DNA of 12,816 nucleotides from an uncultured Collinsella sp. (lineage in GTDB: Bacteria > Actinomycetota > Coriobacteriia > Coriobacteriales > Coriobacteriaceae): contig CAKUGA010000035.1 of assembly GCA_934654515.1 (NCBI GenBank), positions 1 through 12,816 of the forward strand. The letters are read 5' to 3'. The position numbers were made by a program, and so were the translations under genes. Positions within the stretch are counted from its first letter, which is position 1, and the number at the start of each line of letters is the position of its first letter. The notes under the pieces were generated by a model. It was not told the DNA's origin and did no database searches. It saw only the letters and a program-made list of their open reading frames with translations. Positions 5,672 through 12,816 of the stretch are shown here, piece by piece.

Positions 5672-5720
5672 GAAGACCCGTAAGATGTGGATAAACAACT
5701 TCTACGGGAAGCGCAGGTAA

Positions 5721-7388
<1,668 letters not shown>

Positions 7389-7390
7389 GG

Positions 7391-8332
7391 GTGCCGGCGA
7401 ACAAAGAACATACCGAAGCTACTCCCTCGTCGCTTGCCGTGGCGGCGGGGGAGTATCTCGATTACCTCGCGGTCGAGCGGGGTTTGGCGCGCAACACGAT
7501 TGCGGCCTATCGTCGTGACCTGACGACGTACTGCGCCTATCTGGAGCGGGCGGGCATCATGTCTTTTGATGAGGTGACTCGTCAGGTCGTGGAGGGCTTT
7601 GTCGCCGACCGTCGCGATGGGGGCTATTCCGATGCCTCGGTGGAGCGTGCGCTTGCGGCCGTGAAGGGCCTGCATGCCTTTTTGGTGCGCGATGGGGCTG
7701 TGGCCCAAAATCCAACGGCGGCGTTGCGCCTGCCTAAAAAGGCTGAGCGTTTGCCGGAGTATCTATCGGTGGAGGATGTCTCGGCGCTGCTCGATCAAGA
7801 CTTCCCCGAGGGCGAGATGGGCTTGCGCGACCATGCCATCTTGGAAGTGCTCTACGGATGCGGTTTGCGTGTGAGCGAGTTGGTGGGGCTCGATGTGGGC
7901 GATATCCATATCGACGATGGTTTTGTACTCGTTCGCGGTAAGGGCTCAAAGGAACGCCTGTCCCCGTTGGTGGGAAGCGCGGCGCGAGCTCTGACGCGCT
8001 ATATAACTGAGGGGCGTTCTCGCTTGGCGGCCCATGCCCGCGGAACCGAGACCTCGGCGGTCTTTTTAAATAAGAACGGCCGCCGTCTGTCGCGCCAGGG
8101 CATCCATGCCATCTGTGAGCGCTACGGGCGCCAGGTAGGGCTGGTGGGACTCCATCCCCATACGCTGCGCCACTCCTTTGCCACCCATATGCTTGCGGGC
8201 GGCGCAGACCTCCGTGTGCTACAGGAGATCTTGGGACATGCCGATATATCGACCACGCAGGTCTACACGCATGTCGATCGTACGCAACTGACCGAGGTCT
8301 ATCTGGCGGCGCACCCGCTGGCACATCGTTAA
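7391..8332 (+). CDS. xerD: Tyrosine recombinase, XerD type
   Basis: A 313-aa site-specific recombinase that, with a partner, resolves chromosome dimers at dif near division. The N-terminal SAM-like core-binding domain (about 18-105) is EYLDYLAVERGLARNTIAAY and following. The catalytic domain has all six active residues: Arg160 (GCGLRVSEL), Lys184 (GKGSKER), His257 and Arg260 (HTLRHSFATHML), His283 (LGHADIS) and nucleophile Tyr292 (TQVYTHV). The frame is open back to 7238 inside pyrG, but family length favours a GTG start at 7391, 2 bp after the pyrG stop. AAGG of the stop context touches the GTG, so initiation probably relies on coupling; a GTG at 7439 is the alternative. The adjacent division cluster fits its role. 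XerC cannot be excluded without comparing paralogues. Confidence 0.9.
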   Translation: MPANKEHTEATPSSLAVAAGEYLDYLAVERGLARNTIAAYRRDLTTYCAYLERAGIMSFDEVTRQVVEGFVADRRDGGYSDASVERALAAVKGLHAFLVRDGAVAQNPTAALRLPKKAERLPEYLSVEDVSALLDQDFPEGEMGLRDHAILEVLYGCGLRVSELVGLDVGDIHIDDGFVLVRGKGSKERLSPLVGSAARALTRYITEGRSRLAAHARGTETSAVFLNKNGRRLSRQGIHAICERYGRQVGLVGLHPHTLRHSFATHMLAGGADLRVLQEILGHADISTTQVYTHVDRTQLTEVYLAAHPLAHR

Positions 8333-8368
8333 CACATCGCTGGCCTGCATATCTATAGGTATTTGGGG

Positions 8369-8435
8369 ACGGGCCCCAGATTGCCGCTGCGTGCTTTTGC
8401 GCTCGCATGGGCAATCTGGGGCCCGTTCCATTTTT
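8369..8435 (+). terminator. Long-stem intrinsic terminator after xerD
   Basis: Arms 8369-8385 (ACGGGCCCCAGATTGCC) and 8410-8426 are perfectly complementary over 17 bp. The 24-nt loop can form a small inner TGCG/CGCA pair. TCCATTTTT follows. It closes the pyrG-xerD unit and insulates the mraZ cluster. Confidence 0.85.
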
Positions 8436-8559
8436 CGCCACTTGTCGTCGCGGTGGTGGGCCGCACGTGCCTTGGGTGGGGGAGTTTGGGGGCGATGTGA
8501 ACGCCATGTAAAGGGACGCAAAAATCGCCTCAAGGTCAACTTGAAGGTTGAGGTTGAAA

Positions 8560-8586
8560 GGCGGGATCCACAGGTGGCATCCCGCC
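8560..8586. other. Hairpin upstream of the mraZ promoter
   Basis: GGCGGGAT (8560-8567) pairs with ATCCCGCC (8579-8586), with CCA/TGG continuing inside after a 1-nt bulge. There is no T run. It lies after the xerD terminator and before the promoter, so it is either a DNA-level dyad or part of a longer transcript from an unseen upstream promoter. Confidence 0.4.
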
Positions 8587-8594
8587 GTTGCTGT

Positions 8595-8614
8595 AAACAC
8601 AACATATTGTGTTT
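8595..8614. promoter_or_regulatory. AT-rich perfect inverted repeat, possible operator
   Basis: AAACACAA (8595-8602) and TTGTGTTT (8607-8614) are perfect inverted arms around CATA. The element is AT-rich inside a GC-rich and then G-rich region and has operator-like size (20 bp). Its centre is about 92 bp upstream of the mraZ -35, a position more typical of an activator or remote site. The binding protein is unknown. Confidence 0.4.
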
Positions 8615-8650
8615 TCGAACATATGATTGGGGGTGTTTTGCAATATATGG

Positions 8651-8709
8651 TGGGTGGAGTGGTGGGGCGGGGTGGGGGAAAGGGTGGGGAAAGGTGTTGA
8701 AAAATGGGG
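8651..8709 (+). promoter_or_regulatory. TGGGG box array (probable MraZ sites) with G-quadruplex motif
   Basis: TGGG(G) boxes begin at 8651, 8663, 8673, 8685 and 8705, with a degenerate one at 8695. The steps are 12, 10, 12, 10 and 10 bp. MraZ is known to bind direct TGGG-type repeats about 10 bp apart upstream of its own gene in other bacteria. Uninterrupted G runs at 8664-8667, 8669-8672, 8674-8678, 8682-8684 and 8686-8689 are joined by loops of 1, 1, 3 and 1 nt, a textbook quadruplex-forming motif on the coding strand just before the -35. Confidence 0.65.
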
Positions 8710-8725
8710 CGGTTCCCCATATTAT
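8697..8725 (+). promoter_or_regulatory. mraZ promoter
   Basis: -35 TTGAAA (8697-8702), a spacer of exactly 17 bp, and -10 TATTAT (8720-8725): each hexamer matches the consensus at 5 of 6 positions. The predicted start is near 8732, giving a leader of about 60 nt before the mraZ ATG. The spacer contains a dyad (8704-8720) that overlaps the first base of the -10, so a bound protein would block the promoter. Confidence 0.75.
8704..8720. promoter_or_regulatory. Dyad GGGGCGGTTCCCC in the mraZ promoter spacer
   Basis: ATGGGG (8704-8709) and CCCCAT (8715-8720) are inverted around CGGTT. It is the first of two near-identical dyads; the other is at 8741-8757, with centres 37 bp apart. It overlaps the last TGGGG box. 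Confidence 0.5.
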
Positions 8726-8740
8726 TAATGACGTCGACAG

Positions 8741-8757
8741 GCGGGGTGGTTCCCCGC
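8741..8757. promoter_or_regulatory. Dyad GGGGTGGTTCCCC in the mraZ leader
   Basis: GCGGGG (8741-8746) and CCCCGC (8752-8757) are inverted around TGGTT. The 13-bp core differs from the promoter dyad by one base, while the outermost pairs change from AT/AT to GC/GC and keep the symmetry. It lies about 9 nt after the predicted transcription start, so it could also form an RNA hairpin 36 nt before the start codon. Confidence 0.5.
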
Positions 8758-8793
8758 GTACGTGCCATCTGAGTAACCGAGGGGAGGGCGCAC

Positions 8794-9228
8794 ATGGGAA
8801 TGACTGGTGCATACGAGCGCAATCTCGATGCAAAAGGTCGTCTGTCCCTGCCTGCACCCCTTCGCGAGGAGCTTGGAGAGCACGTTCGCGTGTTCAAAGC
8901 CCTGGATGTCGATGCTCTGTACGTGTTCTCTGCCGAGGCCTTCGATAAGTGGGTCGAAGGACTCTTCGCGGGTCGTGAGGGCCACGAGGGTTTTAACCCG
9001 CGTGACATTAACGACCAGAAGCTCATGAGGGCGATCAACAAGCGCACTACGTCGATGGACGTGGACAGCGCCGGTCGTATCGGTCTTTCCGAGTCTCTCC
9101 GCAAGCAGGCGAACCTCGACCGCGAGGTCACGGTTGTGGGCAACTACGACCACCTTGAGGTTTGGGATCGCGCCGCGGCCGATGAGGACGATGACGACGA
9201 GGCCCTGCTGGACCTCTTCTTCTCGTAA
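8794..9228 (+). CDS. mraZ: MraZ, transcriptional regulator of the division cluster
   Basis: A 144-aa protein with two SpoVT/AbrB-like half-domains, each marked by the MraZ DxxGR motif: LDAKGRLSLPAPLREEL (11-27) and VDSAGRIGLSESLRKQ (90-105). The family forms ring-shaped oligomers, binds TGGG-type direct repeats before its own gene and controls the mra/dcw cluster. The C-terminus carries an acidic stretch (ADEDDDDEALLDLF, 129-142). The start is set by GGGGAGG (8781-8787), 6 nt upstream; an ATG two codons later is less well spaced. It is the first gene of the cluster, with rsmH 20 bp downstream. TGGGG boxes lie in its promoter, as expected for autoregulation. Confidence 0.96.
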   Translation: MGMTGAYERNLDAKGRLSLPAPLREELGEHVRVFKALDVDALYVFSAEAFDKWVEGLFAGREGHEGFNPRDINDQKLMRAINKRTTSMDVDSAGRIGLSESLRKQANLDREVTVVGNYDHLEVWDRAAADEDDDDEALLDLFFS

Positions 9229-9248
9229 GGGCAAGGCACGGGTAACGG

Positions 9249-10214
9249 ATGGAGCGTGGGATCTTGACACAAGAATATCGGCATGAACCTGTCATGCTCG
9301 GCGAAGTGCTTGAGTCGCTGCGGCTAAAGAGCGGCTCCGTTGTCTGCGATTGCACCCTTGGCGGTGCCGGCCATTCGGTAAAGATGGCCGCGCAGGTGGG
9401 GGAGACGGGCCTTTTGCTCGGCGTCGATCAGGACGACATGGCCCTCGAGGCCGCTGGCGCTCGTCTGGACCGCGAGGTTCCCGGCGTTCCGCACCAGCTG
9501 CTGAAGGGCAACTTCGGCGACTTGGACGAGCTGCTTTGCTCGGCCGAGGTGCCCGGGGTCGATGGCTTCCTGTTCGATTTGGGCGTTTCGTCACCGCAAC
9601 TCGATATCCCTGGCAGGGGCTTTTCGTATAACGAGGACGCCCCATTGGACATGCGGATGGATCCGGGTAATAACACCTTAAACGCAGCTGAGGTCATCAA
9701 CACCTATAACGAACACGACCTCGCCCGGATTCTACGCGTCTACGGCGAAGAGAAGTTCGCCTCGCAGATCGCGCGCGAGATCGTGCGCCGCCGCGAGCAA
9801 GAACCGATCGAAACCACCGGCCAATTTGTCGAGATCATCAAGGCGGGTATCCCGGCTGCCGCTCGTCGGCATGGCGGACACCCGGCCAAGAAAAGTTTCC
9901 AGGCCATTCGCATCGAGGTCAATCACGAGCTCGATGTGCTCGAACGAGGGCTTGATGCCGCCACCAGGTGGCTCAACCCGGGCGGACGTATCTGCGTCAT
10001 CTCGTATCACTCGCTCGAGGACCGTATCGTAAAAAATCACTTTAAGGAGATGAGCCAGGGGTGCACGTGTCCGCCGGAGATTCCGGTGTGCGTGTGCGGC
10101 AACGTGCCGATACTCAAGGTCATCACTCGCAAACCCTTGGTTGCCCAGCCTGATGAGGTTGAGCGCAACCCTCGGGCGAGATCAGCCAAAATCCGCGTGG
10201 CGCAGCGTCTGTAG
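9249..10214 (+). CDS. rsmH: 16S rRNA (cytosine1402-N4)-methyltransferase
   Basis: A 321-aa SAM-dependent methyltransferase (formerly MraW) that modifies C1402 in the ribosomal P site. Numbered from ATG 9249: SAM motif CDCTLGGAGHS (33-43), GVDQD (58-62), DLGVSSPQLD (110-119), RGFSYNEDAPLDMRMD (123-138), KKSFQAIRIEVN (214-225) and ISYHSLEDRIVK (251-262). Paired cysteines CTC and CVC (272-283) form the CxC-x6-CxC block common in this family. The start is uncertain. ATG 9249 has only AAGG 12 nt upstream, while TTG 9264 has GGAG (9251-9254) 9 nt upstream and would give MTQEYRHEPVML, close to the usual short N-terminus before the conserved His. I list the ATG. The gene is in the mraZ operon, followed by a 90-bp gap. 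Confidence 0.96.
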   Translation: MERGILTQEYRHEPVMLGEVLESLRLKSGSVVCDCTLGGAGHSVKMAAQVGETGLLLGVDQDDMALEAAGARLDREVPGVPHQLLKGNFGDLDELLCSAEVPGVDGFLFDLGVSSPQLDIPGRGFSYNEDAPLDMRMDPGNNTLNAAEVINTYNEHDLARILRVYGEEKFASQIAREIVRRREQEPIETTGQFVEIIKAGIPAAARRHGGHPAKKSFQAIRIEVNHELDVLERGLDAATRWLNPGGRICVISYHSLEDRIVKNHFKEMSQGCTCPPEIPVCVCGNVPILKVITRKPLVAQPDEVERNPRARSAKIRVAQRL

Positions 10215-10304
10215 GCGCGACCGCGCGATATTGGACCTCCCGCTCGCACCATAAACGAAGCTTAAACACACTACCAACGTACTCGGGATGGGAGGCGGCA
10301 TATC

Positions 10305-10775
10305 ATGGGCTACAACACTTCAAGCGCAGCACTCGCCTATGATATGAACGCCATGCCCGCCTATCGTGAGACGCCGCAGGCCCCCGTTGCTCCCCGTGAG
10401 CAGCGCACGCCGCGTTTTGATGTCTACACGGGCGCGGGCCGTCAGGCAAACCAGGCGGTAAGCCCGGTTTTCATGAGCGTTCTTAAAACGTTTTGCATCA
10501 TTGCGGCTATCTTCATGACGATCGGCGTCGCCCGCGTGGCGCTCGCCGGCGTTACGGCCCAGGTGCTCAACAGCAACGCCGAGCTTACCAACACGCTCGA
10601 AAAGGCGACCGATGAGAGCTCCGACCTGGAGGTCATGCATTCGGTCTATGGCGCCGACACGCGCATTCGCGACCTTGCGGGCGCTTATGGCATGGTGGAG
10701 CCCAGCGAGAGCGTTACACTTGACTTTTCGCAGGATGCAGCCGCGGGCGCCAACGCGACCGCGACCGCTCAGTAG
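10305..10775 (+). CDS. FtsL-like division protein
   Basis: A 156-aa bitopic membrane protein. It has a polar, proline-containing cytoplasmic part (1-54), one membrane segment (about 57-83, FMSVLKTFCIIAAIFMTIGV), then a periplasmic coiled-coil-like stretch (85-115) and DTRIRDLAGAYGMVEPSESV (118-137). The last resembles the conserved end of FtsL/DivIC proteins (I..LA..lGMv.P). The tail is Ala/Thr-rich. FtsL is known to bridge FtsQ/DivIB and FtsB/DivIC and to activate septal synthesis. Sequence conservation in this family is very low, so the call rests on topology and position between rsmH and the transpeptidase gene, where ftsL normally sits. GGGAGG (10290-10295) lies 9 nt before the start. Confidence 0.75.
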   Translation: MGYNTSSAALAYDMNAMPAYRETPQAPVAPREQRTPRFDVYTGAGRQANQAVSPVFMSVLKTFCIIAAIFMTIGVARVALAGVTAQVLNSNAELTNTLEKATDESSDLEVMHSVYGADTRIRDLAGAYGMVEPSESVTLDFSQDAAAGANATATAQ

Positions 10776-10792
10776 CAAGACGGTAGCTGAGT

Positions 10793-12658
10793 ATGACAAA
10801 TGACTATCGCCGCGGTTCCGATGGGGGCCGCGGTTCTGGACGTCCCTCGTCGCGGGGACGTTCTGGTTATCAAGGAACGGGTCGGCAATCTTACAACGCC
10901 GGGCAGTCCCGTGGCAACGACCCGGCGTCGCGACTTCGCGGCTCGGGCGGCCCTCAAGTGCATAACACCAGATCGCGCAAGAGTTCGTCGACCGAATGGC
11001 TCACAGGCACGCCTCTGCCTCGCCGCAAAGCCGTCATGGGCTTCATTGGGCTTGGCTTGGGCTTGGGCGTCTTTCGCCTTGCCGACTATCAAATTGTCGA
11101 AGCCGATAAACTGCGCGAGCGTGCCGATGCGCGCCGCCTGCTTGCGCAGACCCTCTATGCCAAACGTGGCACCATCTACGACCGCAACGGTAACGTGCTG
11201 GCGTCGTCGGTCGAATGTCGCAACATCGCCGTGAACCCCCAGCTTGTCGAGGATGTTGACAAGACGGTGTCGGCGCTGGTCAAGGCAACTGGAATCGATA
11301 AAAAGACCTGCCGCAAGCTCGTTGAGTCCGATGGAACCTGGGTGTATATCAAGCGCCAGGTGGACGAAGACGACGCTGCGGCGCTGGAAAAGAAGAACCT
11401 GCCCGGCGTGCTTTTTGAGCAGGCCATGAAGCGCGTATATCCATACGGCAATCTGGCATCGCAGGTGCTGGGTGTAGTGAATGTAGACAACGACGGCTTG
11501 ACGGGTCTCGAAAAGCAATACAACAAGCTTCTGACCGGCACGAACGGTTCTCTCGTACGCGAGCGCGCGAGGGACGGCAGCTATATCGCGGGCGGTGCCT
11601 ATAAAAAGGTGGCTGCGGTCGACGGCGTTGATATCGTGACGACGCTCGACGTCAATATCCAGCGTGCGGCCGAGGATGCCCTAGCAGAGGCTGTCGAGAA
11701 GACAAAGGCCAAGAACGGCTCGGCGCTGGTCACCGATCCTACGACAGGCGAGATCTTGGCAGCCTGCTCGTATCCGACCTACGACCAGACCAATTTGGAA
11801 AACGCCAAGACCGAGGATATGAACCTGCGCCTGGTCACCGACGCCTACGAGCCCGGCTCGGTCTTTAAGACGCTCGTGGCGGGCGCCGGCTTCGACTTGG
11901 GCGTCGTGCGGTCGAGCACGTCGTTTGAGGTGCCGGCGAGCATCAAGGTGGGCGACGATACCGTCACCGATGCCGACAAGCGCGACTACGCTATGACCAT
12001 GGATGTGCGCGAGATGATGCGCCGTTCGTCCAACGTGGGATTTGTCCTGGTGGGGCGCAAGATCGGTGCCGACGACTTTGCCGCCTATGTGGACAAGTGG
12101 GGCATCGGTCACAGCTCTGGTGTCGATTTTCCGGGCGAGAGCCTGGGCATCGTCAAGGAGCGTGACCAGTATGACGGCGCCACGCTGGGCTCGATGAGCT
12201 TTGGACAGGCGCTGTCTGTCTCGCCGATTGAGATCGCACGTGCCGTGGGCGGCATCGCCAACGGCGGCGTGATGATGACCCCGCACTTCTATAAGTCCAG
12301 CAAAGGCGACGAGAAGGACTGGGGCGAAGGCGAGCGCGCGATTTCGGAGGACGCCGCATCCCAGGTGACATCGTGCATGCAGACGGTCGTGTCGGAGGGA
12401 ACGGGCGTTGGCGGCGCGGTTGACGGCTATGACGTGGCGGGTAAGACCGGTACGGCCGAACGTGCCGACGAGAACGGCGGCTACCTCAAGGAGAACTACA
12501 TGTCGTCCTTTATGGGCTTTGCACCGGCACAATCGCCCAAGGTACTGTGCTATATCACGCTCGACGGAACGCCGAGCGGCTCGGATGCCGCCGCGGTGCC
12601 ATTCCAGTCCATTATGGCCAACGCGCTCGACGTGCTGGGTATTCCGCGCACGAAGTAG
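10793..12658 (+). CDS. ftsI: Septal penicillin-binding protein, class B transpeptidase (FtsI/PBP2-like)
   Basis: A 621-aa protein. The cytoplasmic N-terminus (1-70) is low-complexity, rich in Gly, Ser and Arg (RRGSDGGRGSGRPSSRGRSG). One membrane anchor lies at about 79-97 (KAVMGFIGLGLGLGVFRLA). The PBP dimer domain starts with RGTIYDRNG (125-133). The transpeptidase domain has all three active motifs: Ser356-VF-Lys359 (EPGSVFKTL), Ser412-Ser-Asn414 (RRSSNVGF) and Lys551-Thr-Gly (AGKTGTAERA). There is no C-terminal PASTA domain. It crosslinks septal peptidoglycan with FtsW and is the target of beta-lactams. It starts 17 bp after the ftsL-like gene with no clear ribosome binding site (GGTAGCTGAG at best), suggesting translational coupling. 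SpoVD-like and FtsI names describe the same class; position in the cluster supports the septal role. Confidence 0.93.
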   Translation: MTNDYRRGSDGGRGSGRPSSRGRSGYQGTGRQSYNAGQSRGNDPASRLRGSGGPQVHNTRSRKSSSTEWLTGTPLPRRKAVMGFIGLGLGLGVFRLADYQIVEADKLRERADARRLLAQTLYAKRGTIYDRNGNVLASSVECRNIAVNPQLVEDVDKTVSALVKATGIDKKTCRKLVESDGTWVYIKRQVDEDDAAALEKKNLPGVLFEQAMKRVYPYGNLASQVLGVVNVDNDGLTGLEKQYNKLLTGTNGSLVRERARDGSYIAGGAYKKVAAVDGVDIVTTLDVNIQRAAEDALAEAVEKTKAKNGSALVTDPTTGEILAACSYPTYDQTNLENAKTEDMNLRLVTDAYEPGSVFKTLVAGAGFDLGVVRSSTSFEVPASIKVGDDTVTDADKRDYAMTMDVREMMRRSSNVGFVLVGRKIGADDFAAYVDKWGIGHSSGVDFPGESLGIVKERDQYDGATLGSMSFGQALSVSPIEIARAVGGIANGGVMMTPHFYKSSKGDEKDWGEGERAISEDAASQVTSCMQTVVSEGTGVGGAVDGYDVAGKTGTAERADENGGYLKENYMSSFMGFAPAQSPKVLCYITLDGTPSGSDAAAVPFQSIMANALDVLGIPRTK

Positions 12659-12783
12659 GGGGTTACAATCTTGAGCGTGGTCTGCCGTTTGATCTGAAGG
12701 GTGTTCACATGCCCTGCACCACGCGCGCATGGCACTGGGATACAATACGCCGATAGCATTATTAGGTTTACAGGGGAGCTGCA
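12659..12783 (+). promoter_or_regulatory. ftsI-murF gap with possible promoter elements and a 15-codon ORF
   Basis: This 125-bp gap is long for the cluster. It has two -10-like TACAAT hexamers (12664-12669 and 12741-12746), neither with a clear -35, so a secondary promoter for murF is possible but weakly supported. A 15-codon ORF, MPCTTRAWHWDTIRR (12709-12756), has GAAGGG 7 nt before its ATG. CCCTG in this ORF (12712-12716) can pair with CAGGG (12771-12775) of the murF ribosome binding site. No terminator is seen. Confidence 0.35.
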
Positions 12784-12816
12784 ATGATAGAGATCGCCGT
12801 CAACAACCTCGCGGCC
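12784..12816 (+). CDS. murF: Probable UDP-MurNAc-pentapeptide ligase MurF, first 11 codons (partial)
   Basis: Translation begins MIEIAVNNLAA and runs off the window. A strong ribosome binding site AGGGGAG (12772-12778) lies 5 nt upstream. The short N-terminus resembles MurF openings (MI-x-L/I-x-V-x-x-L/I-A). The position after the septal transpeptidase gene fits murE or murF; MurE openings usually look different. Eleven residues cannot prove this, so the call leans on gene order. Confidence 0.5.
   Translation, partial: MIEIAVNNLAA

Larger units (their letters stand above)
8333..8793 (+). other. 461-bp non-coding control region between xerD and mraZ
   Basis: No gene is supported here; the frame at 8391-8948 overlaps mraZ and lacks a start signal. 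In order it holds: the xerD terminator (8369-8435), a G-rich stretch (8476-8496), a hairpin (8560-8586), an AT-rich perfect inverted repeat (8595-8614), a G-run array with TGGGG boxes (8651-8709), the mraZ promoter (8697-8725), two GGGGYGGTTCCCC dyads and the mraZ ribosome binding site (8781-8787). Confidence 0.8.

Noticed and set aside
7391..8332. xerD as the integrase of a mobile element
   Set aside because: It has housekeeping Xer length, is coupled to pyrG and lies beside the division cluster. No tRNA, att-like repeat or phage gene is near.
8616..8629. LexA/SOS box CGAACATATGATTG
   Set aside because: Only the left half matches and the right half has 3 of 5 bases. Kept only as part of a weak finding, not as a feature.
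7734..9143. 469-aa open frame on the - strand over xerD, the control region and mraZ
   Set aside because: It crosses a strong terminator and the mraZ promoter and is antisense to two conserved genes. The low-complexity Pro/Arg/Ser-rich translation is typical of shadow frames.

Overview
The window looks like a chromosomal segment of a high-GC anaerobic actinobacterium of the class Coriobacteriia, most like Collinsella. This is inferred from three things: the gene order (arginine deiminase genes, a DUF1846 gene, pyrG-xerD, then an mraZ-led division and cell-wall cluster), the GC-rich codon use, and the protein sequences. No database search was run. Every gene that can be supported is on the + strand, and no phage, transposon, CRISPR or RNA gene was seen.

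Layout. (1) 1-2944: arginine deiminase module. It holds the last 24 codons of arcA with the catalytic Cys, the catabolic ornithine carbamoyltransferase gene arcB, a terminator, and a YfcC/DcuC-type membrane carrier that probably exchanges arginine for ornithine. Together these would import arginine, deiminate it and split citrulline to carbamoyl phosphate for ATP; carbamate kinase is not in the window. (2) 2804-3471: a 668-bp gene-free stretch with stacked hairpins, two strong terminators and three degenerate direct repeats. (3) 3472-5020: a full-length DUF1846 protein with its own promoter and terminator. (4) 5210-5604: a small orphan winged-helix protein. (5) 5727-8435: pyrG (CTP synthase) and xerD (tyrosine recombinase) in one transcription unit ending in a 17-bp-stem terminator. 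(6) 8436-12816: a complex control region, then mraZ, rsmH, an ftsL-like gene, an FtsI/PBP2-class transpeptidase gene and the first 11 codons of a probable murF.

The genes are mostly standard. The most interesting sequence is non-coding. The mraZ control region combines TGGGG boxes at about 10-12 bp steps (probable MraZ sites) that also form a five-run G-quadruplex motif, a clear TTGAAA-N17-TATTAT promoter, and two copies of the dyad GGGGYGGTTCCCC, one inside the promoter spacer and one in the leader. The second point of interest is the repeat field at 2986-3312, where one repeat arm is also present inverted on the other side of an isolated terminator. I do not see a clear undescribed multi-gene system here.
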